Assembly (NCBI GenBank): GCA_002425885.1
Contig: DINC01000373.1
Span: 255 to 13,708, forward strand
DNA length: 13,454 nt
From: Spirochaetia bacterium UBA5550
Lineage (GTDB): Bacteria > Spirochaetota > UBA4802 > UBA5550
Reading direction: 5' to 3'
The translations under genes and the position numbers were made by a program. Positions 6,245 to 13,454 of this stretch are shown here, in pieces (position 1 is the stretch's first letter; every line of letters begins with the position of its first letter). The notes beneath the pieces were generated by a model that ran no database searches, was not told where the DNA came from, and saw only the letters and a list, made by a program, of their open reading frames with translations.

Positions 6245-8269
6245 ATGGGTCTTATCGCACTATCATTTTTAATTTCCCTGTGCGGGATTATACTCATTCC
6301 TCTTTTTCCGGTTAAGCTGAAAAAGATAACCGCTGTCATAGTAGTGCTGTCCTCCGGCGCGATTCATGTTTTCAATGCGGTTAAAGTACTCTCCGGCGGA
6401 ATAATCAATTTCACTTTAAATGCAGGTTTCCCGTTTGGAGATTTACCCGTACGGATAGACAATCTTTCTGCTTTTTTCATCATAGTGATCACATTCACGT
6501 TGTCAACCGGTGTTATATACGGCTATCATTATATGTCTCAGTATGATGATGAACCTGAGAAGCAGTCACTGCATTGGTGTTCTTTCCTGCTTCTTCAGTC
6601 CGGGATGATGGGTGTCTGCATGATGCAGAATATCCTGGCTTTCCTCATGTCATGGGAGGTCATGACTGTATCAGCATTCATTCTTGTTATATATGATTAT
6701 GAAACACCGAATACTATACGTGCAGGATTGAACTATTTTGTGCAGTCTCATATAGGCGTACTTCTTATTATTACAGGTTTTATATGGACAGCATCAGCAG
6801 CAGGTTCGTTTGATCTGGCTGTGATTATATCAGCAGCAAAAAATAACACCATTCACCTCGGCACATGGCCATTCATGGTCCTTTTTATCGGATTTGCTTT
6901 CAAGGCGGGTTTAGTCCCTCTTCATACATGGCTCCCCTGGGCTCACCCGGCCGCGCCATCACACGTTTCCGGTATAATGTCAGGTGTTATTATCAAGATG
7001 GGTATTTATGGAATCTTCAGAATTCTCCCGGTTTACCAGGGTGATATGCTGCAGATTGGAAGGCTTATACTCCTCATATCTGCAGCAACTGCATTATACG
7101 GAGTTATGGTTGCCATAATTCAGCACAATCTCAAGAGGCTACTTGCATATCATAGCGTTGAGAATATCGGTATTATCGGGATGGGTATAGGCCTCGGTGC
7201 AATCGGGACTGGTATGGGGAATAATACGGTTGCTTTCGTCGGATATTGCGGTGCGCTCCTGCATACACTTAATCACTCGCTATTTAAATCTCTCCTTTTC
7301 TTTACAGCAGGGTCGGTCTACAGGAAAGCTCATACTCTGAATATTGAGGAACTTGGAGGGCTTGCAAAAAAGATGCCCTATACCGCTGCGCTTTTTCTAA
7401 TCGCTGCACTTGCAATTACAGGGCTCCCTCCATTCAATGGTTTTATATCAGAATTTCTTATTTACAGTTCAATGTACACCGGGATGACTTCAGGTAATCT
7501 CTCCTTTTCAATGATCTTTCTCTGCTGTATATTCGCCCTTGTTATGGTGGGCGGCCTTGCTTTTCTCTGTTTCACTAAAGCATTCGGTATTGTTTTCCTC
7601 GGGAGTCCAAGGCACCATATACCTGAAGACTGCGGCGAGGTTGAGAGATGGTGCCTTGTGCCTCAGTTCGTTATACTTGCCATGATTCTTTTAATAGGAT
7701 TTTTCCCGCTGCCTTTTATTAAGCTGGTAAGCAAGCCCGCGCTTACGCTTATACCGGGAATACAGAATCCGGCTGAAATACTTGCCCCGGTGAACAGCAC
7801 AATGCTGTCAATATCAACCGGTGCAATTCTTATCGCAGTAATATGCGGTGCCGTATATGGTGTGAAGATTTTGGTTACCAGAAAAGCCATTGATAGAACA
7901 TCACCTACATGGGGATGCGCCTACACCGGCGCCAGTCCTAAGCTTCAGTATACAGCTACATCTTTTATAAAGAGCTATACTGTAATTGCATCTCCTCTTC
8001 TGAGGATAAAAACTACTGCGTCAGCAATTGAAGGGCTTTTTCCCGAGAAGGGTGAGTTTCACATCAGGACGTATGATAAGCTGGAAGAGAAGCTCATAGA
8101 CAGTAATCTCAACAGGGTCGGGAACTTTATGACGCTTTTCGCTTTTTTACAGAACGGGCTTATCCAGTACTATATACTTTACGGCGTGTTTTTTATAATC
8201 GCTGTAATGGGTTTTACTTTCAGAAAATCCATAATCAGTTTTATAATCTCCTTCCTGGCGCTGGGGTAA
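6245..8269 (+). CDS. hyfB: HyfB/HycC-like membrane subunit (NuoL-type proton-translocating antiporter homologue)
   Basis: A 674-residue polytopic inner-membrane protein, close to the usual length of HyfB. It belongs to the NuoL/M/N-Mrp antiporter family, whose half-channels move H+ or Na+. Residues of the ion path are visible: E138 in the SWEVMT segment, K220 in FKAGLVPLHTWLPWAHPAAPSH, K297 in HNLKRLLAYHS, and H344 and K348 in LNHSLFKSLLFF. The motif GLPPFNGFISEF is also present. The C-terminus holds the HyfB-type TWGCAY...QYTATSF stretch, a soluble segment and a final membrane helix. ATG6245 follows GGTGAT by 6 bases. It is the first gene of the second unit, with its own promoter, and the stop is 1 base before hyfC. 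Membrane-arm function looks intact; the symbol marks homology only, as the complex is not a hydrogenase. Confidence 0.9.
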   Translation: MGLIALSFLISLCGIILIPLFPVKLKKITAVIVVLSSGAIHVFNAVKVLSGGIINFTLNAGFPFGDLPVRIDNLSAFFIIVITFTLSTGVIYGYHYMSQYDDEPEKQSLHWCSFLLLQSGMMGVCMMQNILAFLMSWEVMTVSAFILVIYDYETPNTIRAGLNYFVQSHIGVLLIITGFIWTASAAGSFDLAVIISAAKNNTIHLGTWPFMVLFIGFAFKAGLVPLHTWLPWAHPAAPSHVSGIMSGVIIKMGIYGIFRILPVYQGDMLQIGRLILLISAATALYGVMVAIIQHNLKRLLAYHSVENIGIIGMGIGLGAIGTGMGNNTVAFVGYCGALLHTLNHSLFKSLLFFTAGSVYRKAHTLNIEELGGLAKKMPYTAALFLIAALAITGLPPFNGFISEFLIYSSMYTGMTSGNLSFSMIFLCCIFALVMVGGLAFLCFTKAFGIVFLGSPRHHIPEDCGEVERWCLVPQFVILAMILLIGFFPLPFIKLVSKPALTLIPGIQNPAEILAPVNSTMLSISTGAILIAVICGAVYGVKILVTRKAIDRTSPTWGCAYTGASPKLQYTATSFIKSYTVIASPLLRIKTTASAIEGLFPEKGEFHIRTYDKLEEKLIDSNLNRVGNFMTLFAFLQNGLIQYYILYGVFFIIAVMGFTFRKSIISFIISFLALG

Positions 8270-8270
8270 T

Positions 8271-9203
8271 ATGGAATCAATAATTTTAATTATAACAGCA
8301 AGTTTATTTTTTACAGGTATAGTTATACGAGTTAAAAGTATGGCTTCCGGAAGAAAAGGCCCGGGAATACTGCAGCCGCTCCGTGATATAGCAAGGAATA
8401 TGAAGAAGGGCGGGGTCTACAGTGAAACATCAGGTATTATTTTTAAAATAGCCCCGTCAATCTACACCGGTACCCTTATTACGGCTTCCTTGTGCATACC
8501 TCTTGGTGACAGGCCTGGAATACTTTCATTTCAGTGGGATTTTGTATTCTTCGTTTACACACTTGCACTTGGTAAATTCCTTATGGTAATAGCTGCACTG
8601 GATACCGGCAGCAGCTTTGAGGGTATGGGAGCAAGCCGTGAAGCTTTCTTCTCGATGCTTATGGAACCTGCGATGTTCATGGTTATGGGTTCTTTTGCCA
8701 TCTTAACCGGGAAGACTTCTTTTTCCGGTATATTTGCCGCACTTCATGGCACAGGAATATCAAATGCTGTCAGTTATACCATGGCCGCACTTTCTGCAAT
8801 AATCATTATGCTTGTGGGGATGGTTGAAAACAGCAGGATGCCCGTGGATGATCCCAAAACTCATCTTGAGCTTACTATGATCCATGAAGTGATGATCCTT
8901 GACAACAGCGGATTTGACCTCGGGCTTATAATGTATTCATCATGCCTTAAATTCGCTGTGTTCGGAGCTGTTGCTGCGGGGCTCTTTATGAAACCGGGGG
9001 CAGGCTTTTTTGCTGATGCGGGAATATTTTTTCTTGTACAGCTCTGTTATGCAGTATTCACAGGTTTTATGGAATCATTTATGGCCCGGTTCAGGATGAG
9101 AAACAATCCCCAGTTTATATATACTATTACTGCTGCAACACTTCTGATCTTTATCGGCGCAGTGCATGCAAGTGGTATAGCGGGGGGTAAAATGCCGTGG
9201 TAA
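8271..9203 (+). CDS. hyfC: HyfC/HycD-like membrane subunit (NuoH homologue)
   Basis: A 310-residue membrane protein, the usual size for HyfC/HycD. In complex I and group 4 hydrogenases, this subunit anchors the peripheral arm to the membrane arm and lines the entry to the coupling channel. Family motifs are clear: LGKFLMVIAALDTGSSFEGMG with the following SREA, and NSRMPVDDPKTHLELTMIHE, which carries the conserved acidic residues of the cytoplasmic loop. The start lies 1 base past the hyfB stop and follows GGGG, so it is probably translated by coupling. Its end overlaps the next gene by 7 bases. No unusual loss of motif residues is seen, in contrast with the peripheral subunits of the same operon. 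Confidence 0.9.
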   Translation: MESIILIITASLFFTGIVIRVKSMASGRKGPGILQPLRDIARNMKKGGVYSETSGIIFKIAPSIYTGTLITASLCIPLGDRPGILSFQWDFVFFVYTLALGKFLMVIAALDTGSSFEGMGASREAFFSMLMEPAMFMVMGSFAILTGKTSFSGIFAALHGTGISNAVSYTMAALSAIIIMLVGMVENSRMPVDDPKTHLELTMIHEVMILDNSGFDLGLIMYSSCLKFAVFGAVAAGLFMKPGAGFFADAGIFFLVQLCYAVFTGFMESFMARFRMRNNPQFIYTITAATLLIFIGAVHASGIAGGKMPW

Positions 9204-9826
9204 ACCTGATTCTTTTATCTTTTCTCGCAACACTATTCTTTATAATCACGGCATGGCGGCTTGTAACTTATCTTCAGATACTTGCGCTTCAGGGGATTCT
9301 TCTTTTTGCGGCTGCATTCTTTTCTCTTTCATCAATGCATACCGCTAACCTTGCATTTATTCTTCTTGAAACAGTTGTGGTAAAAACTGTGGCTATCCCT
9401 TTTTTTGTAGGATATATATTAAAAAGAAATAATATAACAAGGGAGGCAGAACCTCTTGTCCCTGTTTTTATCTCTCTTGTTCTCATGGTAAGCGCTGTGA
9501 TATTGATCTTCTTCCTCTCCTATGCGTCAGGGTTCAGTATCTTCGACAATCTTTTTTTTGTAGTGTCACTGGCCACTGTGTTTACTGGTTTATACATAAT
9601 CATGACCAGGAGAAAGATTATTACACACATGATGGGGTACCTGGTAATTGAAAACGGAGTATTTATCCTCTCTCTCGCTGTCGGTAATGAGATGCCCATG
9701 ATGGTTAACATGGGTATACTTCTCGACGTTTTTGCCAGCGTACTGACTTTAGGAATTTTCCTTAATAAAATCGGTGATGTTTTCAAGGATGGGGACGTCA
9801 CGCAGCTCAGGAGCCTGAAGGATTGA
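9197..9826 (+). CDS. hyfE: HyfE-like membrane subunit (NuoK-related)
   Basis: A 209-residue hydrophobic protein with six or so predicted membrane segments, the size of HyfE. HyfE-type proteins carry a NuoK-like region and are found only with HyfB/HyfF-type antiporter subunits. A Glu lies in the segment FILLETVVVKT (about residues 54-64), and another in YLVIENGVFIL (about 148-158), matching the buried acidic residues of NuoK-like helices. The start is GTG, 7 bases inside the end of hyfC, with GGGGGG (9182-9187) placed 9 bases before it; no ATG fits. The next gene begins 4 bases after its stop. Identification rests on these motifs, length and place in the operon. Confidence 0.82.
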   Translation: MVNLILLSFLATLFFIITAWRLVTYLQILALQGILLFAAAFFSLSSMHTANLAFILLETVVVKTVAIPFFVGYILKRNNITREAEPLVPVFISLVLMVSAVILIFFLSYASGFSIFDNLFFVVSLATVFTGLYIIMTRRKIITHMMGYLVIENGVFILSLAVGNEMPMMVNMGILLDVFASVLTLGIFLNKIGDVFKDGDVTQLRSLKD

Positions 9827-9830
9827 AATT

Positions 9831-11258
9831 ATGTACAGTATATTTTTTATAACATCATTTCTTATAGGCGGGGCGCTTCTCTTTAACAGGAATAATATTC
9901 TGAAAGTACTCCTCCTTGTATCTTTTATAATACTGCAGGGGAGCTTCGTATTTTTTGTTGTAAAAAATACCGGGAGCAGTTTCGGGTACCTCACTGCTGA
10001 CCATCTTGCAGTTATCTTTATAGTTGTTCTTTTTATTATATCATCCCTTTCGATATATCACAGTGCTGCGTATCTGAAATGGCAGCAGAAGAATGAGAGA
10101 GAGCATAACTTCTATTATGCGGCAATGGTAATACTTGTTGCCGCCCTTAATTGCGCCTACTGTGCCAATCATATAGCAATAACATGGATGTTCGTTGAGA
10201 TTACAACAATTGCGGCATCCTTCCTTATCTATTACCGCCGGACAGAGCTCACACTTGAAGCTACCTGGAAATATATATTTGTCTGCACAATAAGCATCAC
10301 CTTTGTTTTTATTGGTATATTATTCCTCGGTATATCTATGAAGCATGCCGGACTCACGGAGATGACCTATACATCGCTCATGGCTAATGCTTATCTCCTG
10401 AATCCTTTCTGGACAAAGATGGCGTTCATTTTTATCTTCACAGGATTTACAGCAAAAGCAGCTCTTTTCCCTATGTATACAGCGGGGATTGATGCTAAAG
10501 ATAAAGCCCCTTCACCTGCCGGCGCGATATTTGCCAGCGGTCTGATGAATGTGGGCTTCTGCGGTATCTTCCGGACTTATTGTATTGTTCAGCTTACCGA
10601 TTCCGCTGCATGGTCGAAATCGGTCCTTCTTATCAGTGCTACAATATCAATTTTCCTTGCTTCAGTATATATAATGAAAGTTGCCAATTATAAAAGGATG
10701 CTTGCCTATTCAAGTATAGAGCACATGGGGCTTGTAATGCTGGGCCTCTCAATGGGTGGAGCCGGGGTGTTCGCCGCGATTTTTCATCTCCTGCTGCACT
10801 CTTTTATCAAACCCGCCCTGTTTTATCAGACTGGTATAGCATACAGGGTTTTCGGCAGCAAAATGATTGAAGAAACCGGGGGCTACTTCAGACAGAGCGT
10901 GGCAGGTTCTCTTGTCTTTATCCTGGGTTATTTCTGTGTGACGGCAGTTCCACCGTCAGGATTATTTATCAGTGAATTCATGATATTCCGGGAGATGTAT
11001 CTTAAAGGCTATCTCTGGCTTATGGCAATAATAATGATGCTCCTTACTGTAATTATCTGGGCGCTTGGAAGAAATATATTCAGACTGGTTTTTACTGCTC
11101 CGCCAAATGTTAAATTTGAATCACTGGAGCGGCCAAGTCCCCTGGAATCGCTTTCCCAGATAGCCCTGATTCTGTTTGTTATGTTCATGGGGATTTTTCC
11201 TCCGGAACCAATACTAGATTATATCCGCGCAGCAGCGGCTATAGTGTCTTCACGGTAA
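9831..11258 (+). CDS. hyfF: HyfF-like membrane subunit (NuoN/NuoM-type antiporter homologue)
   Basis: A 475-residue polytopic protein of the proton-translocating antiporter family, a little shorter than E. coli HyfF. Ion-path residues are visible: E123 in MFVEITTIAAS, K209 in FTAKAALFP, K288 in NYKRMLAYSSIEH, and H323 and K327 in LLLHSFIKPALF. The PSGLFISEF motif is present near residue 380. With HyfB it makes two antiporter-type subunits; a HyfD homologue, the third in E. coli hydrogenase 4, is absent. AAGGA lies 8 bases before the ATG, which is 4 bases past the hyfE stop. HyfF instead of HyfD is favoured by length and order in the operon, but the two are paralogues. Confidence 0.85.
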   Translation: MYSIFFITSFLIGGALLFNRNNILKVLLLVSFIILQGSFVFFVVKNTGSSFGYLTADHLAVIFIVVLFIISSLSIYHSAAYLKWQQKNEREHNFYYAAMVILVAALNCAYCANHIAITWMFVEITTIAASFLIYYRRTELTLEATWKYIFVCTISITFVFIGILFLGISMKHAGLTEMTYTSLMANAYLLNPFWTKMAFIFIFTGFTAKAALFPMYTAGIDAKDKAPSPAGAIFASGLMNVGFCGIFRTYCIVQLTDSAAWSKSVLLISATISIFLASVYIMKVANYKRMLAYSSIEHMGLVMLGLSMGGAGVFAAIFHLLLHSFIKPALFYQTGIAYRVFGSKMIEETGGYFRQSVAGSLVFILGYFCVTAVPPSGLFISEFMIFREMYLKGYLWLMAIIMMLLTVIIWALGRNIFRLVFTAPPNVKFESLERPSPLESLSQIALILFVMFMGIFPPEPILDYIRAAAAIVSSR

Positions 11259-11271
11259 TGGAGGAGCCGCT

Positions 11272-12783
11272 ATGACTGATAAAATAAAAGACATCGTGAG
11301 AATAAAAAACTGTGAAACAGTAAAGCTCGATAGAATACCGATCCTGCAATATGCTGATTTTATTGAACTTAACAGTTCTCTCGTAAAAGACGGCATGAGG
11401 CATTTATCACATTACTTCGCTGCACCGGCAGGTAAAAATCTGCGGATTATTTCTATTGTCGCGGATGATGCGGCAGGGGACATTATATGTTCTTCATCAC
11501 TTGTGCCAAATGACAGGCCTCTCTCTTCAGCAACGGCACTTCACCAGTCGTTTCATCCGTTTGAAAGAGACATACATGAAAAATACGGTCTACATTATAC
11601 AGACCATCCTTGGCTGAAACCGCTGCGATTTCCTGCCGGAATAAAACATCCGAAAGATATGACAGAATACCCTTTTTATTCTTATGAAGGAGAAGACCTT
11701 CATGAAGTAGGAGTAGGTCCGATCCATGCCGGTGTAATTGAACCTGGTCATTTCAGGTTTATCTGTAACGGTGAAAAGGTTCTTCATCTTGAGATACAGT
11801 TAGGCTATCAGCACCGCGGAGTTGAAGAACTGTTTATTAAAAAGAAAAGTCTTCTGGAGAGGGTAATACTTTCGGAATCAATTGCAGGGGATACAACTAA
11901 CGGCAATGCAGCAGCTTTCTCGCAATTGTACGAATCTTTATGCGGATTCAGGCCGGGAGAGCATCTATCTTTTGTGAGGACTCTGGCTCTTGAACTGGAG
12001 AGAATGGCTATCCATACAGGTGACCTGTCTGCCCTTGCCGGTGATGTTGCGTATCAGCTGGGGAATGCTGTTTTCGGAAGGCTCAGAACTCCCATAATTA
12101 ACTATACACAATCCTGGGGAGGTAACAGGCTGGGGCGCGGCCTTATCCGGCCTGGAAGGACAAACTTCCCGTACACATCTGAACTTGCTGAGTCTCTGGT
12201 GAAAATTTTTAATGAATATGAACCGCATTATACTGAAATGGCGGATACTCTATTTGCCCGTCCCAGTGTACAGGCAAGGTTTGAAAAAACAGGAATTCTC
12301 TCTAAAGAGGATATTCTGGCAATGGGTACAGTGGGTACTCCTGCGCGTTCAACAGGTGTTAAACGGGATATCCGTTCAACTCATCCTCATGGTTATTATT
12401 TATCTTTTAAACATGAACCTGTCCTTCTGCCGCAGGGTGATGTATATGCCCGGGCATATATACGAGACAGGGAGATCCGTCAGTCTATGTCATTGATTAG
12501 AAAGATGATAACCGCAATACCTGCTGTAGATAAAAATGTTGATCTCAGTGAAAAAAAATGCGCATCAGAATCTTTATCTGTTTCACTTGTTGAAGGGTGG
12601 AGAGGTGAAATCTGTCATGCCGCAATTACTGATAAAAACGGAAATATTGCTTTATATAAGATTAAAGATCCCTCTATGCATAACTGGTTTGCCCTTGCAA
12701 TGGCTGTCCGTGGTGAAGAGATCTCCGATTTTCCTCTCTGCAATAAAAGCTTTAATCTTTCATATTGCGGACACGATTTGTGA
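11272..12783 (+). CDS. hyfG: HyfG-like large subunit (NuoC-NuoD fusion) lacking all Ni-Fe ligands
   Basis: A 503-residue soluble subunit of the peripheral arm. Residues ~1-120 are a NuoC/30-kDa-like domain with the motif HPFERDIHEKYGLHYTDHPWLKPLR. Residues ~150-503 are a NuoD/[NiFe] large-subunit domain with GPIHAGVIEPGHFRF and EIQLGYQHRGVEELF. In hydrogenases the next motif is CGIC; here it aligns with A205-G-D-T208. The C-terminal DPCxxC aligns with N495-L-S-Y-C-G500, and the protein ends at L503, so there is no cleavable tail. All four Ni ligands are therefore missing and it cannot be a [NiFe] hydrogenase. E. coli HyfG and HycE are longer, near 570. This pattern matches the Ehr class (complex I/hydrogenase-related). 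GGAGGAG precedes ATG11272 by 5 bases, 13 bases after hyfF. Symbol reflects homology only. Confidence 0.85.
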   Translation: MTDKIKDIVRIKNCETVKLDRIPILQYADFIELNSSLVKDGMRHLSHYFAAPAGKNLRIISIVADDAAGDIICSSSLVPNDRPLSSATALHQSFHPFERDIHEKYGLHYTDHPWLKPLRFPAGIKHPKDMTEYPFYSYEGEDLHEVGVGPIHAGVIEPGHFRFICNGEKVLHLEIQLGYQHRGVEELFIKKKSLLERVILSESIAGDTTNGNAAAFSQLYESLCGFRPGEHLSFVRTLALELERMAIHTGDLSALAGDVAYQLGNAVFGRLRTPIINYTQSWGGNRLGRGLIRPGRTNFPYTSELAESLVKIFNEYEPHYTEMADTLFARPSVQARFEKTGILSKEDILAMGTVGTPARSTGVKRDIRSTHPHGYYLSFKHEPVLLPQGDVYARAYIRDREIRQSMSLIRKMITAIPAVDKNVDLSEKKCASESLSVSLVEGWRGEICHAAITDKNGNIALYKIKDPSMHNWFALAMAVRGEEISDFPLCNKSFNLSYCGHDL

Positions 12784-12791
12784 GGTAGATG

Positions 12792-13454
12792 ATGTTCAGA
12801 TCGCTTTCAATAGTTTATCACAATGGCAGACAGTTTATTCCCGATATACGGGGCACAAAGCTTGCTCCTCCATTCAGAGGACTCCCCTTAATACGAAGAG
12901 TCAAAGCTGACGATAAAAAGATTGCGGCATTCTGCCCTGCGGGCGCAATCGGTACTGCACCGCTTTCTATAGACCTCGGTAAATGCGTTTTCTGTGGTGA
13001 GTGTGCATTCGCTTTCCCTGAAAAGATATCTTTTACATCAGATCACATAATCTCTACGAATATCCGTGAACGGCTCATCGTAAAAGAAGGTGATGAACTT
13101 CCCATTAGAACAGACCGTGATGCAGTAAGGAAAGAGATAAAAAGAATATGCGGCCGCTCGCTGAAACTTCGCGAAATCTCTGCAGCAGGTGATAACAGCG
13201 CGGAGTGGGAGATGACTGCATCAGGTAATGTTCAGTTCGACATGAGCCGCTTCGGAATTGAGTTTGTAGCATCACCGAAACACGCTGACGGAATTCTGAT
13301 AACAGGGCCAATTTCAGAGAATATGGCACGGGCAGTAGAAATTTGCTATGAAGCTGCCGCAGACCCGCAGATTATAATACTCGCGGGCACTGACGCCATA
13401 AGCGGCGGGATTTTCAAGGAAAGCAGCGCGCTTCAGAGAGATTTCCTCGCAAAT
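12792..13454 (+). CDS. HyfH-HyfI-like fusion (ferredoxin domain + NuoB-like small subunit), partial at 3' end
   Basis: The frame is open from ATG12792 to the window edge (221 codons, no stop), so the gene is incomplete here. Of two adjacent ATGs, 12792 is preferred because GAGGT (12782-12786) is 5 bases before it. Residues ~25-82 are a degenerate 2[4Fe-4S] ferredoxin: motif II keeps C65, C68 and C71, and motif I keeps only C48 of the CP; K38, D41, I44 and F75 replace the other four ligands. One cluster is thus intact and one lost. Residues ~121-221 match NuoB/HyfI: MSRFGIEFVASPKHADGILITGPI and AGTDAISGGIFKES. The cluster motif CxxCE is replaced by D134-N-S-A137-E, and GDCA by G-T-D201-A, so three proximal-cluster ligands are absent. 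The fourth would lie past the edge. It starts 8 bases after hyfG. The fusion replaces separate hyfH and hyfI genes. Confidence 0.82.
   Translation, partial: MFRSLSIVYHNGRQFIPDIRGTKLAPPFRGLPLIRRVKADDKKIAAFCPAGAIGTAPLSIDLGKCVFCGECAFAFPEKISFTSDHIISTNIRERLIVKEGDELPIRTDRDAVRKEIKRICGRSLKLREISAAGDNSAEWEMTASGNVQFDMSRFGIEFVASPKHADGILITGPISENMARAVEICYEAAADPQIIILAGTDAISGGIFKESSALQRDFLAN

Noticed and set aside
11272..12783. Calling the second operon a hydrogen-evolving formate hydrogenlyase
   Set aside because: All four nickel-binding Cys of the large subunit and three ligands of the proximal cluster are missing.
12536..12910. A 124-codon + strand frame bridging the end of hyfG and the next gene
   Set aside because: It is out of frame with two clearly homologous genes that it overlaps and shows no family features.
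11272..13454. Ordinary NADH:quinone oxidoreductase (complex I) operon
   Set aside because: Gene order and HyfB/HyfE/HyfF-type proteins are of the hydrogenase-4 kind, NuoA, NuoJ and NuoK in the nuo order are absent, and complex I keeps the N2 cluster that is lost here.
1..13454. CRISPR array, insertion sequence, phage or integration sites
   Set aside because: No spaced direct repeats, transposase or integrase-like frames or terminal repeats were seen; the two operons fill the window and the largest gap without a gene (5986-6244) is explained by a terminator and a promoter.

Overview
The window carries a formate-metabolism locus from an anaerobic, selenocysteine-using bacterium. All recognisable genes are on the + strand. 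The fdhA gene is read through an in-frame UGA followed by a bacterial-type SECIS hairpin, so the host must have the Sec machinery (selA/B/C/D). AT-rich intergenic DNA, polycistronic layout, Shine-Dalgarno sites and a consensus sigma70-type promoter all fit a bacterium. The phylum cannot be fixed from this sequence; a strict anaerobe is an inference from enzyme content.

Region 1 (46-5985) encodes a soluble NAD-linked formate dehydrogenase and a transporter. FdhA is a 900-residue molybdopterin enzyme with a NuoG-like iron-sulfur N-terminus and Sec353. A NuoE-NuoF fusion follows after 10 bases and supplies the FMN/NAD(H) diaphorase half. Then, after a 74-base spacer with an inverted repeat and a 13-bp tandem repeat, comes an MFS transporter of the oxalate/formate antiporter (OFA) family. 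A strong intrinsic terminator lies at 6035-6066.

Region 2 (6143-13454, running off the right edge) is a second transcription unit. It starts with a TTGACA-17-TATAAA promoter and a long AT-rich hairpin at the predicted 5' end of the transcript. It encodes homologues of hydrogenase-4/formate hydrogenlyase and complex I subunits in the order HyfB, HyfC, HyfE, HyfF, HyfG, then a HyfH-HyfI-like fusion cut by the window end. There is no HyfD or HyfA in the window.

The notable result is in the peripheral arm of this second complex. The large subunit lacks both Ni-binding CxxC motifs. The small subunit lacks the CxxC and the third Cys of the proximal [4Fe-4S] cluster. The ferredoxin domain has lost all four ligands of one cluster while keeping all four of the other. 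The membrane proteins, by contrast, keep the Glu/Lys/His residues of proton-translocating antiporter-like subunits. It is therefore not a [NiFe] hydrogenase. It resembles the 'energy-converting hydrogenase-related' (Ehr) class and looks like an ion-translocating machine stripped of most redox centres, beside a formate dehydrogenase. How electrons, if any, enter it is open.
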